A stretch of 64,000 nucleotides of DNA, taken from assembly GCF_040270295.1 (NCBI RefSeq), contig NZ_JBELOE010000136.1; one strand, given 5' to 3'. The translations under genes and the position numbers were made by a program. How positions within the stretch are numbered: the first letter of the stretch is position 1; each line of letters starts with the position of its first letter. Source of the DNA: Catenovulum sediminis (lineage in GTDB: Bacteria > Pseudomonadota > Gammaproteobacteria > Enterobacterales > Alteromonadaceae). Below are positions 9,986 through 18,259 of this stretch, in pieces. The notes below the pieces were generated by a model that was not told the origin of the DNA, made no database searches, and was given only the letters and a program-made list of their open reading frames with translations.

Positions 9986-12340
9986 ATGCAAAACACATCC
10001 AAATTGTGTACAGCAATGCTGTGCACGCTGGCACCCGCTTTTGTCAATACACAGGCGGTTGCGCAAACAGCAGAAAACACACCCGCAGAAAAAATAGAAG
10101 AAGTTAGCATCATCGCTAAACGTATTTTTAACGATACACAGATTGTTAGCCCAGTGAGTACAATTGACGAAGCCGACTTACAAAGAGTCAGTGTGATAAC
10201 GGTTGAAGATGCCATCGCCCACGCCCCTAGTTTGGTGGTGCGCCGCCGTTTTATTGGCGATCCAAACGGTGTAATTGGCATTCGCGGCGCAAATATGTTT
10301 CAGGGTACACACAGCATGGTATTTGCAGACGGTATGCCACTGCACTACCACTTACAAACGCGTTATTCAGGTTCGCCAAGGTGGTCGTTAATCTCACCCA
10401 GTGAAATAGAAAAAGTAGATGTGGTGTACGGTCCTTTTTCCGCGGAATACAGCGGAAATGCAATGGGTGGTGTCGTCAATATCACCAGTAAAACTCCCGA
10501 CCAACAAAAAATTGTAATAGATGGCACACTCATCAATCAGGACTATTCTGTTTTAGGCCATCAAGACAATTACGCCGGATATAAAACCTTTATCAGCTAT
10601 CAAGACAAAATTGATAAACTTACCTTTTTTGCATCCTTCAATCGCCTGAAGAACCAAAGCCAACCCCAATCACAATACCGCTCAACCTTTAGCGAGGCTA
10701 ATCCTACGCAACCAGAGGCTTCGCAGCAAAATCCAGAAGTAACAGGCGCGGTAAAAGGCTTAGACGAATTTGCCAAACCACAACTTTACTATGGCCACTC
10801 AGGCACAGAAGAAGCCACCTCTGATTTGGTAAAATTCAAACTAGGTTATGATTTTGGACAAACTCAGGTTCGCGCTAACCTAGCCTACGAACAAAGACAA
10901 AGAGAAGAAAACCAACATCTGAACTTTGTAACTGACAGCGCAGGCAATCCTATCTGGGACGGTACAGTTAGCCAAAATAACCAACTCTTTAATATTAGGG
11001 GCAGCAATTATCAACAACGTTATCAAGACAGAAACAGTCTACTTGCATCTTTTGGTATCAGCGGTTTAATAAACCAATCCGATTGGGCATTTGATGGTTT
11101 TTACAGTCATTTTAAAATATTAAAAGATCAGGAAATCCGCAGCGGCAGAAACCCACAAGATCCCGCATACCAAAGCGAGAATACAAACTTTAAAGGCCGC
11201 TTAACTGAATACGACAATACCGGCTGGCAGATTTTCGATTTAAAACTGGGTAGCGAATCATTATTTGGCAATACAGCACAGCGCTTATCCGTGGGCTTAC
11301 ACTTAGACAGCTATGAGCTGAATTTAATCAGTGACGATTACAACAGTATCACGGGCGAAAAAGCGACGGATGAAACAGATGGAAACAAAGCAACAGGCCG
11401 CACCGATAGTGGTGGTCAGGCGGCAACCATGGCCGCATTTTTTCAATACGGATATCGCCTGAATCGCCAATGGGATTTAGCATTGGGTTTACGCTATGAA
11501 GACTGGCAGACAGAACAAGGCTACATAGGCGCAACAGCGCTAAAAAATCGGGCTGAAAGTGCATTTTCGCCTAAAGTATCGTTAGGTTATTTCCCAACTG
11601 ACAAACTGTCACTTCGTTATTCTGTTGCACGTGCGGTGCGCTTCCCCATTGTTGAAGAACTATACCGCAATGAAGATGCAATCGGCGGAGGTTCCGCATT
11701 TATATCTGATCCCAGCCTTAACCCAGAAAAAGGGGTTTTTCACAATGTTTCAATTAACCAAGCACTAGACAATGGGCAACTGGGTTTAAACTTGTTTTAT
11801 GATGTGGTTGAAGATGTGATTTTTAACCAATCAACACAATCCAACAGCGGCACGATAACCACCAGCTTACCCAGTGATGAAGTGGCAACTAAAGGTGTCG
11901 AGTTTAGTTACCAAGCAGAACAACTCGGCGGATTACCACTGCATATAAAATACAACCTCAGTTATATCGACGCTGAAATCACTAAAAATCAATTAGATCC
12001 GAGTATTATCGGTAACGCTTTTCCACGTTTACCCAAATGGCGCAGTAATCTAGTACTCGCTTATCAAACAAGCAAAACTACAGAAGTAAGTACAAACTTA
12101 CGATATGCAAGCAATGCTTACAGCCGGCTAGATAATCAGGATATTGCAGAAAATGTATTTGGTGCACAAGACGATTACCTAATAGCCGGCATTAAAGGCA
12201 ACTGGCAGCTTAATTCACAGCTGAAACTCAGTTTAGGTGTCGACAACATTAACAACGAAAAAGCGTACGTTTACCACCCGTGGCCACAGCGCACCTTTTA
12301 TCTAGAAGGCAAATATGTATTTACTGCAGAGCAGGAGTAA
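9986..12340 (+). CDS. TonB-dependent outer-membrane receptor
   Basis: Outer-membrane receptor for active uptake of a metal chelate or similar ligand, energised by TonB. A signal peptide (LCTLAPAFVNTQAVAQ) is followed by a plug domain (about 45-160) with typical signatures IGIRGANMFQGTHSM, VDVVYGPFSAEYSGNAMGG and VVNIT, then a beta-barrel ending in an aromatic-rich strand (RTFYLEGKYVF). The 784-residue length is normal. The PepSY membrane protein starts 6 bp downstream and the DUF2946-like gene lies just upstream, so an operon for iron or copper uptake is likely. No Fur box was identified by eye. Confidence 0.92.
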   Translation: MQNTSKLCTAMLCTLAPAFVNTQAVAQTAENTPAEKIEEVSIIAKRIFNDTQIVSPVSTIDEADLQRVSVITVEDAIAHAPSLVVRRRFIGDPNGVIGIRGANMFQGTHSMVFADGMPLHYHLQTRYSGSPRWSLISPSEIEKVDVVYGPFSAEYSGNAMGGVVNITSKTPDQQKIVIDGTLINQDYSVLGHQDNYAGYKTFISYQDKIDKLTFFASFNRLKNQSQPQSQYRSTFSEANPTQPEASQQNPEVTGAVKGLDEFAKPQLYYGHSGTEEATSDLVKFKLGYDFGQTQVRANLAYEQRQREENQHLNFVTDSAGNPIWDGTVSQNNQLFNIRGSNYQQRYQDRNSLLASFGISGLINQSDWAFDGFYSHFKILKDQEIRSGRNPQDPAYQSENTNFKGRLTEYDNTGWQIFDLKLGSESLFGNTAQRLSVGLHLDSYELNLISDDYNSITGEKATDETDGNKATGRTDSGGQAATMAAFFQYGYRLNRQWDLALGLRYEDWQTEQGYIGATALKNRAESAFSPKVSLGYFPTDKLSLRYSVARAVRFPIVEELYRNEDAIGGGSAFISDPSLNPEKGVFHNVSINQALDNGQLGLNLFYDVVEDVIFNQSTQSNSGTITTSLPSDEVATKGVEFSYQAEQLGGLPLHIKYNLSYIDAEITKNQLDPSIIGNAFPRLPKWRSNLVLAYQTSKTTEVSTNLRYASNAYSRLDNQDIAENVFGAQDDYLIAGIKGNWQLNSQLKLSLGVDNINNEKAYVYHPWPQRTFYLEGKYVFTAEQE

Positions 12341-12346
12341 TAATAG

Positions 12347-13729
12347 ATGAAAACCAGAGTTGCCTATTCAAAATTACAACAAAGAGTTTGGCGCTGGCAT
12401 TTTTATGCGGGATTAATGGTGATCCCCTTTGCCTTAATTTTAGCCTTGTCGGGTAGTTTATACCTATTTAAACCGCAAATTTCTGCTTTTTACGACGAGC
12501 AAATAAATAAAACTATTCCAACTGGGCAAGTAGCAAAAAATGCACAGCCATTAAACGCTGACCGTTTGCTGGATATCACCCTGCAGCGATACCCTAACGC
12601 CCAGTTGAAAAAGTATTTTCCAACGGATGCTGACGATCCCAGCGTCGAAATGGAAATAAAAACCAACACCGGCCATAAAAAGCTGTGGGTCAATAAATAC
12701 AATGGTGAACTTATAGCAGAAAAAAATGTAGCTGATTTACCCCTTAATATCGTCAAAAATATTCATGGTGAACTACTGGCCGGTAATAAAGGTTCGTATC
12801 TTGTCGAGTTTATGGCCTGCTGGATGATTGTTTTATTAATCTCTGGGCTTTACCTTTGGTGGCCCAACAAAACCTTATTACCAAATTTTAAAAGCAACAA
12901 CAAACGTGAAGTTTGGCGTAGCTTACATACCAGTTTGGGTATCTGGTTTAGTTTACTGATATTGGTATTTTTATTAACCGGCCTGCCGTGGACACAGGTT
13001 TGGGGAGAGGGTTTTAAACGCATCCAAAACCTGATACAGCTCAAAAACCCGGGGCAAGAATGGAATGTTACCCTAACCTCTTCCCCCTCGGAGCATGTAC
13101 ATGACGATGGTTTAGATTTGTGGACCACACAAAACAAAGCCGAAAATGTGACACTGGTTTCACAACATAATACGCAACAACAAAGCGCTGTCAGTTTACA
13201 GCGTATTTTGCAAAAACCCACAGTACAAAAAATGCATATGCCGATAGAAGTTTACCCACCTAAAATGGAAAACGGCGTTTGGACAGTACGCTCAATGACA
13301 CAGTATCGACCCGATCGGGTAACAGTGCATTTTGATAAGTGGAGCGGCGAAGAAATCATGCGCATCACCTTTGCCGATTACAACACATTAAAACAAGTTG
13401 TCGCACTCGGTATTAGCTTACACGAGGGGGCGCTATTTGGTTGGCTGAATCAATTATTAGGGGTATTGGTTACTCTGGCGATTATTTTACTCAGTGTTTC
13501 TGGTTTTATTATCTGGTGGAAACGTAAACCGCAAGGCAAACTTGCCGCCCCTAAAAAACCAGCCGCCACGCCAATTACCTTTGCAATGACGGTGGCAATT
13601 ACTGTGTTAGCTGTATTTTTACCACTGGTCGGATTGAGCATAATTGCAGTGTTCATCTTTGAGTTAAGCTGGTATTTAATCAGCAAACTTAAAGTTAAGC
13701 GCAAAAAACATAAAAGGCTGTATGGTTGA
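12347..13729 (+). CDS. PepSY-associated transmembrane protein (PiuB-like)
   Basis: Inner-membrane protein of the PepSY_TM family, often found with siderophore or metal TonB receptors and thought to act in reduction or release of the metal. Transmembrane helices are visible at FYAGLMVIPFALILALSGSL, VEFMACWMIVLLISGLYLW, LGIWFSLLILVFLLTGL, LGVLVTLAIILLSVSGFII, and a C-terminal pair. PepSY-like periplasmic stretches lie between them (ADRLLDITLQRYP and KLWVNKYNGEL). A GGAG ribosome site precedes the ATG, and the gene follows the receptor stop by 6 bp. Reduction of ferric or cupric ligand is an inference from family context. Confidence 0.88.
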   Translation: MKTRVAYSKLQQRVWRWHFYAGLMVIPFALILALSGSLYLFKPQISAFYDEQINKTIPTGQVAKNAQPLNADRLLDITLQRYPNAQLKKYFPTDADDPSVEMEIKTNTGHKKLWVNKYNGELIAEKNVADLPLNIVKNIHGELLAGNKGSYLVEFMACWMIVLLISGLYLWWPNKTLLPNFKSNNKREVWRSLHTSLGIWFSLLILVFLLTGLPWTQVWGEGFKRIQNLIQLKNPGQEWNVTLTSSPSEHVHDDGLDLWTTQNKAENVTLVSQHNTQQQSAVSLQRILQKPTVQKMHMPIEVYPPKMENGVWTVRSMTQYRPDRVTVHFDKWSGEEIMRITFADYNTLKQVVALGISLHEGALFGWLNQLLGVLVTLAIILLSVSGFIIWWKRKPQGKLAAPKKPAATPITFAMTVAITVLAVFLPLVGLSIIAVFIFELSWYLISKLKVKRKKHKRLYG

Positions 13730-13735
13730 AATAAT

Positions 13736-13770
13736 CCTTGCCAGTTGTGATCAACTCGCAACTGGCAAGG
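13736..13770. terminator. Bidirectional hairpin between convergent genes
   Basis: A perfect 12-bp inverted repeat (CCTTGCCAGTTG and CAACTGGCAAGG) with an 11-nt loop sits immediately after the PepSY gene stop. It overlaps the last codons of the convergent diguanylate cyclase gene. It lacks a long T tract, so strong rho-independent termination is not certain, but the position and stem strength support a shared terminator. Confidence 0.6.
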
Positions 13771-14761
13771 GATCTGCAGCGACACAAATTTTGTTTCTAC
13801 CCGTTACTTTTGCGTTATACAGTAACTCGTCTGCTTGTTTTAAAAGATTGGACTCTGACATACTTGGCTCAAACTTCACCACTCCGCCACTAAAGGTAAT
13901 TTCAACATTTTGATTATCTGCACAAAAATTCAAATCACCAATATGCTGTCTTAAGTTATCGGCTGCTATTTGGGCCGAAACTAAACTTGCCTCTGGTAAC
14001 CAAACACAAAACTCTTCACCACCAATGCGGAATATACGATTAGCAGCAACCTTCTCGTTCAAAGCCTGCGCAACAAGTATTAATGCTTTATCACCTGCGT
14101 CATGCCCATGCTGGTCATTAATTGCTTTAAAATGATCTAAATCGAGCATCAGTAAATATTGACCATAAAATTTTTCTAGAGAATTACTAAAGGCTAAACG
14201 GTTATTTACCCCTGTTAAAACATCGGTCATTGCCAGTTTTATCAATGAATCATTGGCTTTCGCTCGACTTTGCTCAAAAAAATGCGCGACACACCATATG
14301 GCTAAATAAGAAGTCACCAAATTGATAAGCACAGGGCCCGTTTTAAACAGTTCGCTTGCACTGAGTTTAGCCGTAACAACCATGACTAGGGCTGCGAAAA
14401 TAGACAAGGTTAACCTAAAACCCAACCGGCTCCCCAACAACAAATAAGCAATGGTTGGAAAGAACAGCCCCCACATAAATAACACATCCGATATCGGCAG
14501 GAAGTAGGCACCAATTAAAATAAGCGCAGCAATAAACAGTAAATAGGAAAAAGTGACCCTAGGAGAACAACCACTTGTTTTAGACGTTATAAATATATAC
14601 AACGAAAACAACGCAAAAATCACTTCCAACGCTGCAAACAAATATTGCCCGTTAAACAAAATATTAAATGAAGCTAATATGCTGACAATAAAGAAAAATG
14701 CTAAGCTCATGGTGCGCAATACTTTGCGTCTAATCTGATCAGTAAATGCGAGTTGATTCAC
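13751..14761 (-). CDS. Membrane diguanylate cyclase (GGDEF)
   Basis: Makes cyclic di-GMP from two GTP. About six N-terminal transmembrane helices (residues 15-170) are followed by a GGDEF domain with active motif RIGGEEFCVW and the preceding DLDHFKAINDQHGHDAGD metal/substrate loop. No RxxD inhibitory site is present five residues before the active site. The GTG at 14761 is preferred because GGAG sits nine bases upstream; the longest frame extends to a TTG at 14797. It is convergent with the metal-uptake genes and not obviously linked to them. The membrane part matches no ligand-binding domain I recognise. Confidence 0.9.
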   Translation of the reverse strand: MNQLAFTDQIRRKVLRTMSLAFFFIVSILASFNILFNGQYLFAALEVIFALFSLYIFITSKTSGCSPRVTFSYLLFIAALILIGAYFLPISDVLFMWGLFFPTIAYLLLGSRLGFRLTLSIFAALVMVVTAKLSASELFKTGPVLINLVTSYLAIWCVAHFFEQSRAKANDSLIKLAMTDVLTGVNNRLAFSNSLEKFYGQYLLMLDLDHFKAINDQHGHDAGDKALILVAQALNEKVAANRIFRIGGEEFCVWLPEASLVSAQIAADNLRQHIGDLNFCADNQNVEITFSGGVVKFEPSMSESNLLKQADELLYNAKVTGRNKICVAADPLPVAS

Positions 14762-14927
14762 CGTATAACTCCAATACAAGCGACGAAACAGATACAAACA
14801 GTAAGCTTAGTCTAAAAGCCAATTCCGTTGAGCTGATGTCAATTATTAGTTCATAAATGATTCATGTTGGCTCTAATCTTAACAACTATACTGACAATCT
14901 GAAAATAATTAATTAAGGATCAATTGC

Positions 14928-16085
14928 ATGTGTACTCGTATATTTAATAGTTTGAACCAAGAAGAGCCAATGACAGGCAGAAATTTTGACTGGCACTACC
15001 CACTGAATACTTTTCTATATTCACAACCTAAAGGCATCAAACGTGTCGGTGGCGATATTAATGTCGGCAATAGCGAGTGCATTATATGGCAAGCACAGTA
15101 TGCTAGCACCTGCACTTATTTAGGCAGTGACAATTTGGGCTTAGCCGCAATTGATGGGATTAACGAGAAAGGTTTAGCTGTTAATGGTTTGGAAGACTTA
15201 CTGGCTCATTTTCCGAACATTTTTTCAAAACAAGAGCTCCTCTCAGATTTCCCGCTACTTCTGTCAAAATCTATTGAAGAAGACAGATTAGAGTTTATCG
15301 CAGAGCATGATATTCCAAACCAATCTAAGCTTTTGAGCTCGTTACGTTGGGTGCAATTTGTGCTGGATAATTTTGATTCTGTAAAATCTGCAGCACAATA
15401 TTTTCGAGATAACGAGCAAAATTTATTTATATACAGCGGTGACGTACCAGACGGGCATGAAAAAAAGACCAAAACAAAACTGCATTTAACCCTGTCAGAT
15501 CCAAGCGGAAACTCTGCAATTATTGAAATAAGAGGCAAAGGCTTTAGCGTAAACGAAAGTGCTAACTACAATGTAGCCACAGTTACACCACGCTATGAAG
15601 TGCAACAATTGTTGATGCAGTATTGGCTGGAAAAGTGGGAAAAGCCCGCTGGTGTAGCCGGATTGCACGTTTATGATGTACCAGGCGGTACCGCTACACA
15701 CCAACGGTTTGCCCGCGCAAATTACTATTATAAATTTTCTAACGCGTCAGCAGATAAGCAAGGCGTACTATCTCAAACACGCGCCTTAATGGCCACCTGT
15801 GCCACACCTATTGGGTTAAATTTAAAACAAGATAACAGTCAAGAGACTATCCCTTCTGCTAACACCTTATGGTGTAGCGTGAGTGAACACAATAGCAATC
15901 GTTATCATTTAATTAATACTGAAACCTTAACGCACCAATGGTTAGATTTAGAATTTAACGAAGCTGTGTGTCAACGTGTTCTGTTAATCAAAACCGACCC
16001 GAACATCAGTGAACCTTTAGCACTTAAACCTGGAGCTCTCAATCAGCATCTAACCGCCTGCCCAGCACCATTTTCAGCCGTTTAA
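14928..16085 (+). CDS. Ntn-hydrolase, choloylglycine/penicillin acylase family
   Basis: Linear amide C-N hydrolase of the N-terminal nucleophile superfamily. It begins MCTR, placing Cys2 as the expected nucleophile after Met removal, followed by the family motif MTGRNFDWH. NGLEDL, a conserved Asn-Tyr region (ANYNVATVTPRYEVQ) and a C-terminal LWCSVSEHNSNRYH are also visible. No signal peptide is seen, so it probably acts in the cytoplasm. An AAGGATC ribosome site precedes the ATG. Substrates could be bile-salt-like amides, penicillins or acyl-homoserine lactones; the sequence does not decide. It marks the left border of the cassette array. Confidence 0.85.
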   Translation: MCTRIFNSLNQEEPMTGRNFDWHYPLNTFLYSQPKGIKRVGGDINVGNSECIIWQAQYASTCTYLGSDNLGLAAIDGINEKGLAVNGLEDLLAHFPNIFSKQELLSDFPLLLSKSIEEDRLEFIAEHDIPNQSKLLSSLRWVQFVLDNFDSVKSAAQYFRDNEQNLFIYSGDVPDGHEKKTKTKLHLTLSDPSGNSAIIEIRGKGFSVNESANYNVATVTPRYEVQQLLMQYWLEKWEKPAGVAGLHVYDVPGGTATHQRFARANYYYKFSNASADKQGVLSQTRALMATCATPIGLNLKQDNSQETIPSANTLWCSVSEHNSNRYHLINTETLTHQWLDLEFNEAVCQRVLLIKTDPNISEPLALKPGALNQHLTACPAPFSAV

Positions 16086-16117
16086 TTTAACGACAAAATA
16101 ATAATTAAAACCGGATT

Positions 16118-16220
16118 TCTGACGTGCAAGGATGCACGAATGTTGTGACTGCAGAACGCAGCAAAGCGGCCCAACAATAAGACTAATTTGCGGTTTCTCG
16201 CAACTTATCCTTATTTATTA
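16118..16220 (-). repeat. Array repeat A, partial, left end of cassette array
   Basis: Only the last 100 bp of the array repeat are present: the GTGCAAGGATGCAC hairpin, a diverged second hairpin, GCCCAAC (16169-16175), and the terminal TTGCG/CGCAA hairpin ending TTATTTATTA. Read on the minus strand, GTTGGGC is a perfect match to the integron R' core GTTRRRY. The opposite core reads CTAAT where attC would have AAC. The segment forms the MerR stop codon and the last two sense codons. Confidence 0.7.
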
Positions 16221-16648
16221 GCTCGCCGCCTTTTTGCCAGCTTCTTCGAACCTTCACTTGTAATTGCTCCAGATGCAGCTAATCCAAGCAAGCGACGAAA
16301 CTTAGGACAATCCATATGGCTCGGAGCAGAACAAACAGCAGCATGCCTTAGCCCATCTCGCATAGCGATTAGCTTTTGGATGGTGCTATCTAGTTCATCT
16401 GCCTTTTTCGTCAAAAGCGCTCTATCTATATTTGGGCTTCCATTAGCCCCTAGCATATGAGCTATTTCATCTAGTGAAAATCCAGCTGCTCGCCCCAGCG
16501 TAATCAATGCAAGCCTTTCCAATATATTGGCCTCAAATACCCGGCGCAGGCCTTGCCTACCCACAGAATTGATTAATCCTTTTTCTTCATAGAAACGTAA
16601 TGTGGAGGCCGGAACACCGGAACGTTTGGCTACCTCTGAAATGTCCAT
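16211..16648 (-). CDS. MerR family transcriptional regulator
   Basis: DNA-binding regulator with an N-terminal winged helix of MerR type (MDISEVAKRSGVPASTLRFYEEKGLI) and a dimerisation helix. A C-terminal pair of cysteines (VCSAPSHMDCP) resembles effector sites of the family but is not the four-Cys cluster of SoxR. It is divergent from a DUF2938 gene, and the 79-bp gap holds a 20-bp palindrome placed as in MerR-activated promoters. Its last two residues (N, K) and stop codon come from the array repeat. The pair MerR plus DUF2938 appears to be a two-gene cassette. Effector unknown. Confidence 0.88.
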   Translation of the reverse strand: MDISEVAKRSGVPASTLRFYEEKGLINSVGRQGLRRVFEANILERLALITLGRAAGFSLDEIAHMLGANGSPNIDRALLTKKADELDSTIQKLIAMRDGLRHAAVCSAPSHMDCPKFRRLLGLAASGAITSEGSKKLAKRRRANK

Positions 16649-16657
16649 AAATAATCC

Positions 16658-16688
16658 TTGACCTCAAGTCGACTTGAGGTAGTACGCT
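16658..16688 (+). promoter_or_regulatory. MerR-type promoter with SoxR-box-like palindrome
   Basis: A -35 hexamer TTGACC (16658-16663) and a -10 TACGCT (16683-16688) are separated by 19 bp, the stretched spacing typical of MerR-family promoters. The perfect 20-bp palindrome ACCTCAAGTCGACTTGAGGT (16661-16680) overlaps the -35 and fills the spacer. Its half-site CCTCAAGT is the same as in SoxR boxes. It probably drives the DUF2938 gene under control of the divergent MerR protein. Confidence 0.8.
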
Positions 16689-16727
16689 ATCACTAGTTAG
16701 AAATAGAAACAAGCAAAGGAGAGACTT

Positions 16728-17225
16728 ATGAACACTCTAATCGTTGTATTTTTGCTCGGAATTGGAGCAACCGCCGCGATGGATTTGTGGAGCATATTGA
16801 GGAAATCACTACTCGGGATTGCCCCTCCAAATTATGGAATGGTAGGGCGCTGGTTGGCTTATATGCCGTATGGGAAATTTCGCCATGACTCTATTGCAGC
16901 ATCTGCGCCTATAAAAAGAGAACACTATATTGGATGGATTGCCCACTACCTGATAGGTATCGTTTTCGCAGCTGTGCTGATTGCAGTAGCAGGCAAGCCT
17001 TGGATTCTCAACCCAACAATTGGTCCAGCGCTCATGGTTGGTGTTGGAACAGTGGTAGCCCCCTTCCTACTAATGCAGCCGGGCATGGGAGCCGGCATTG
17101 CCTCATCACGAACACTAAAACCAAACTCCGCACGACTGCATAGTTTAATTAATCATGCTGTTTTTGGGCTTGGCCTATATGCATCAGGGTGGGCACTAAA
17201 ACTTTACCACTACACACAGGCATGA
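16728..17225 (+). CDS. DUF2938 family membrane protein
   Basis: Small integral membrane protein of the DUF2938 family with about four helices (TLIVVFLLGIGATAAMD, WIAHYLIGIVFAAVLIAVAG, IGPALMVGVGTVVAPFLLM, LINHAVFGLGLYASGWAL). A strong AGGAG ribosome site precedes the ATG. It lies under the MerR-type promoter and is divergent from the MerR gene, so it is likely the regulated target. Function is unknown. It is the only complete plus-strand gene in the array and is followed directly by hairpin B. Confidence 0.88.
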   Translation: MNTLIVVFLLGIGATAAMDLWSILRKSLLGIAPPNYGMVGRWLAYMPYGKFRHDSIAASAPIKREHYIGWIAHYLIGIVFAAVLIAVAGKPWILNPTIGPALMVGVGTVVAPFLLMQPGMGAGIASSRTLKPNSARLHSLINHAVFGLGLYASGWALKLYHYTQA

Positions 17226-17231
17226 TACGCA

Positions 17232-17276
17232 AACGGATTAAGTTGCGGTTTCGCGCAGCTTAATCCTTATTTATTA
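17232..17276 (-). repeat. Array repeat B, terminal hairpin only
   Basis: The 45-bp hairpin (GGATTAAGTTGCGG and CGCAGCTTAATCC) ends TTATTTATTA as in the other copies but lacks the GTTGGAC core and the upstream repeat. It follows the DUF2938 stop on the plus strand and, on the minus strand, supplies the stop codon of a degraded reading frame. It could serve as a terminator for both. Confidence 0.65.
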
Positions 17277-17455
17277 TGTGCCAACAACCTCACCAAGCCC
17301 CCATAGTCATCTTCAAAACTAGTAAATTGTGAATTATCTAAGGTGCTGATTAGATCTTGAAATGTACTCGGGGAGTTATGTATCTGAATTGACCTTATAG
17401 TAAACGAGTCTTGAAGCTGCGAATATTCGAGCAAATTCAGGCGCTTGTTTTGTAA
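17267..17455 (-). pseudogene. Remnant reading frame ending in repeat B
   Basis: A minus-strand frame of about 60 codons ends DDYGGLVRLLAHNK with its stop inside repeat B, the same junction as intact cassette genes in this array. No ATG or ribosome site is found and an in-frame stop lies just upstream, so it looks like the 3' end of a decayed cassette gene. A second short fragment (FGFAGAFIASEHLLKF, about 17482-17630) lies further upstream. The rest of 17456-17663 shows nothing recognisable. Confidence 0.4.
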
Positions 17456-17663
17456 ACTAACTCACTAATTTATCAGCACGGCCTTAGGTTGTTGAAAACT
17501 TTAATAGGTGCTCCGAAGCAATAAAAGCCCCAGCGAAGCCAAATAAAACTTTCTTGACCATGAATAACAACTCGTAGTTTGTTTCAGGCCAATAAAAGAC
17601 CCAATCAATAACTGAAGTAAAAAATAACTAAACCTAGAATCCCTAGACTTTTTAAGGGTTTTA

Positions 17664-18068
17664 TTATAACTCGACACCGTATTTTGCATACGATACAATT
17701 TTTTCACGTATTTGGTAAATCAAATACTCTAGCTTCGTTAGTTGTACTTTATGTTCTTCACTTTCGCAGTAACAACTGAAACTACCACCATCAAAATTTC
17801 GTTCAACTCGCATATTTTCCCACTCAAATTCACATCGAATAGATCCGATATCTTCAATTTGGATCTGGTAGTACTTGTCCAGATACAAAAAGCCTTCCAG
17901 TACAATCAGTAAGTCTAAGTCAGTTTCTATAACAGGGAATGAGAATTTTTTGCTCTTTATTTCACCAATAAAACAATCAAAGCATACATCGCACTGACGT
18001 CCATCGAATATTGCATCGAAGGATACTAGTTCCTCAGTAAACCCATCAAAATAAGATATTTTTAGCAT
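17664..18068 (-). CDS. Hypothetical cassette protein
   Basis: A 134-residue acidic protein that I do not recognise. It is rich in Cys in its middle (GRQCDVCFDCF) and has another pair near the end (SCYCESEE), so metal binding is possible. No signal peptide or membrane helix is seen; the C-terminus (KVQLTKLEYLIYQIREKIV) is a likely amphipathic helix. The start ATG lies 11 bp from repeat C, as for other cassette genes. No strong ribosome site is visible. Confidence 0.6.
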   Translation of the reverse strand: MLKISYFDGFTEELVSFDAIFDGRQCDVCFDCFIGEIKSKKFSFPVIETDLDLLIVLEGFLYLDKYYQIQIEDIGSIRCEFEWENMRVERNFDGGSFSCYCESEEHKVQLTKLEYLIYQIREKIVSYAKYGVEL

Positions 18069-18078
18069 ACCGTGAGTT

Positions 18079-18252
18079 AGTCATGGTAGAACGCCCCATT
18101 ACTGAACTGCCCCCTAATACCAATCTACCGCGATCAGCCGTTTGCTGACCCGTAATGGTTTAATTTGAAAATAGCTTAGCATATCTTTAAACCCATGCCA
18201 GTTAAAACCCAGAGTTTGGTTGCGGTTTCGCGCAGCTTAATCCAAATTAATA
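18079..18252 (-). repeat. Array repeat C, internally deleted
   Basis: The copy starts with the common AGTCATGGTAGAACG end and runs through the GATCAGCCGTTTGCTGAC hairpin to CCCAGAGTTTGG. It then jumps straight into the terminal hairpin (TTGCGGTTTCGCGCAGC). About 150 bp of the full repeat, including both GGA-loop hairpins and the GTCCAAC core, are missing. The joint suggests deletion inside one copy or recombination between two copies. Confidence 0.7.
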
Positions 18253-18259
18253 TATGCGT

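Noticed and set aside
17501..17707. 68-codon minus-strand frame (MKKLYRMQNTVSSY...)
   Set aside because: It overlaps the end of the 17664-18068 gene in another frame, and short remnants in other frames fit the region better; no ribosome site.
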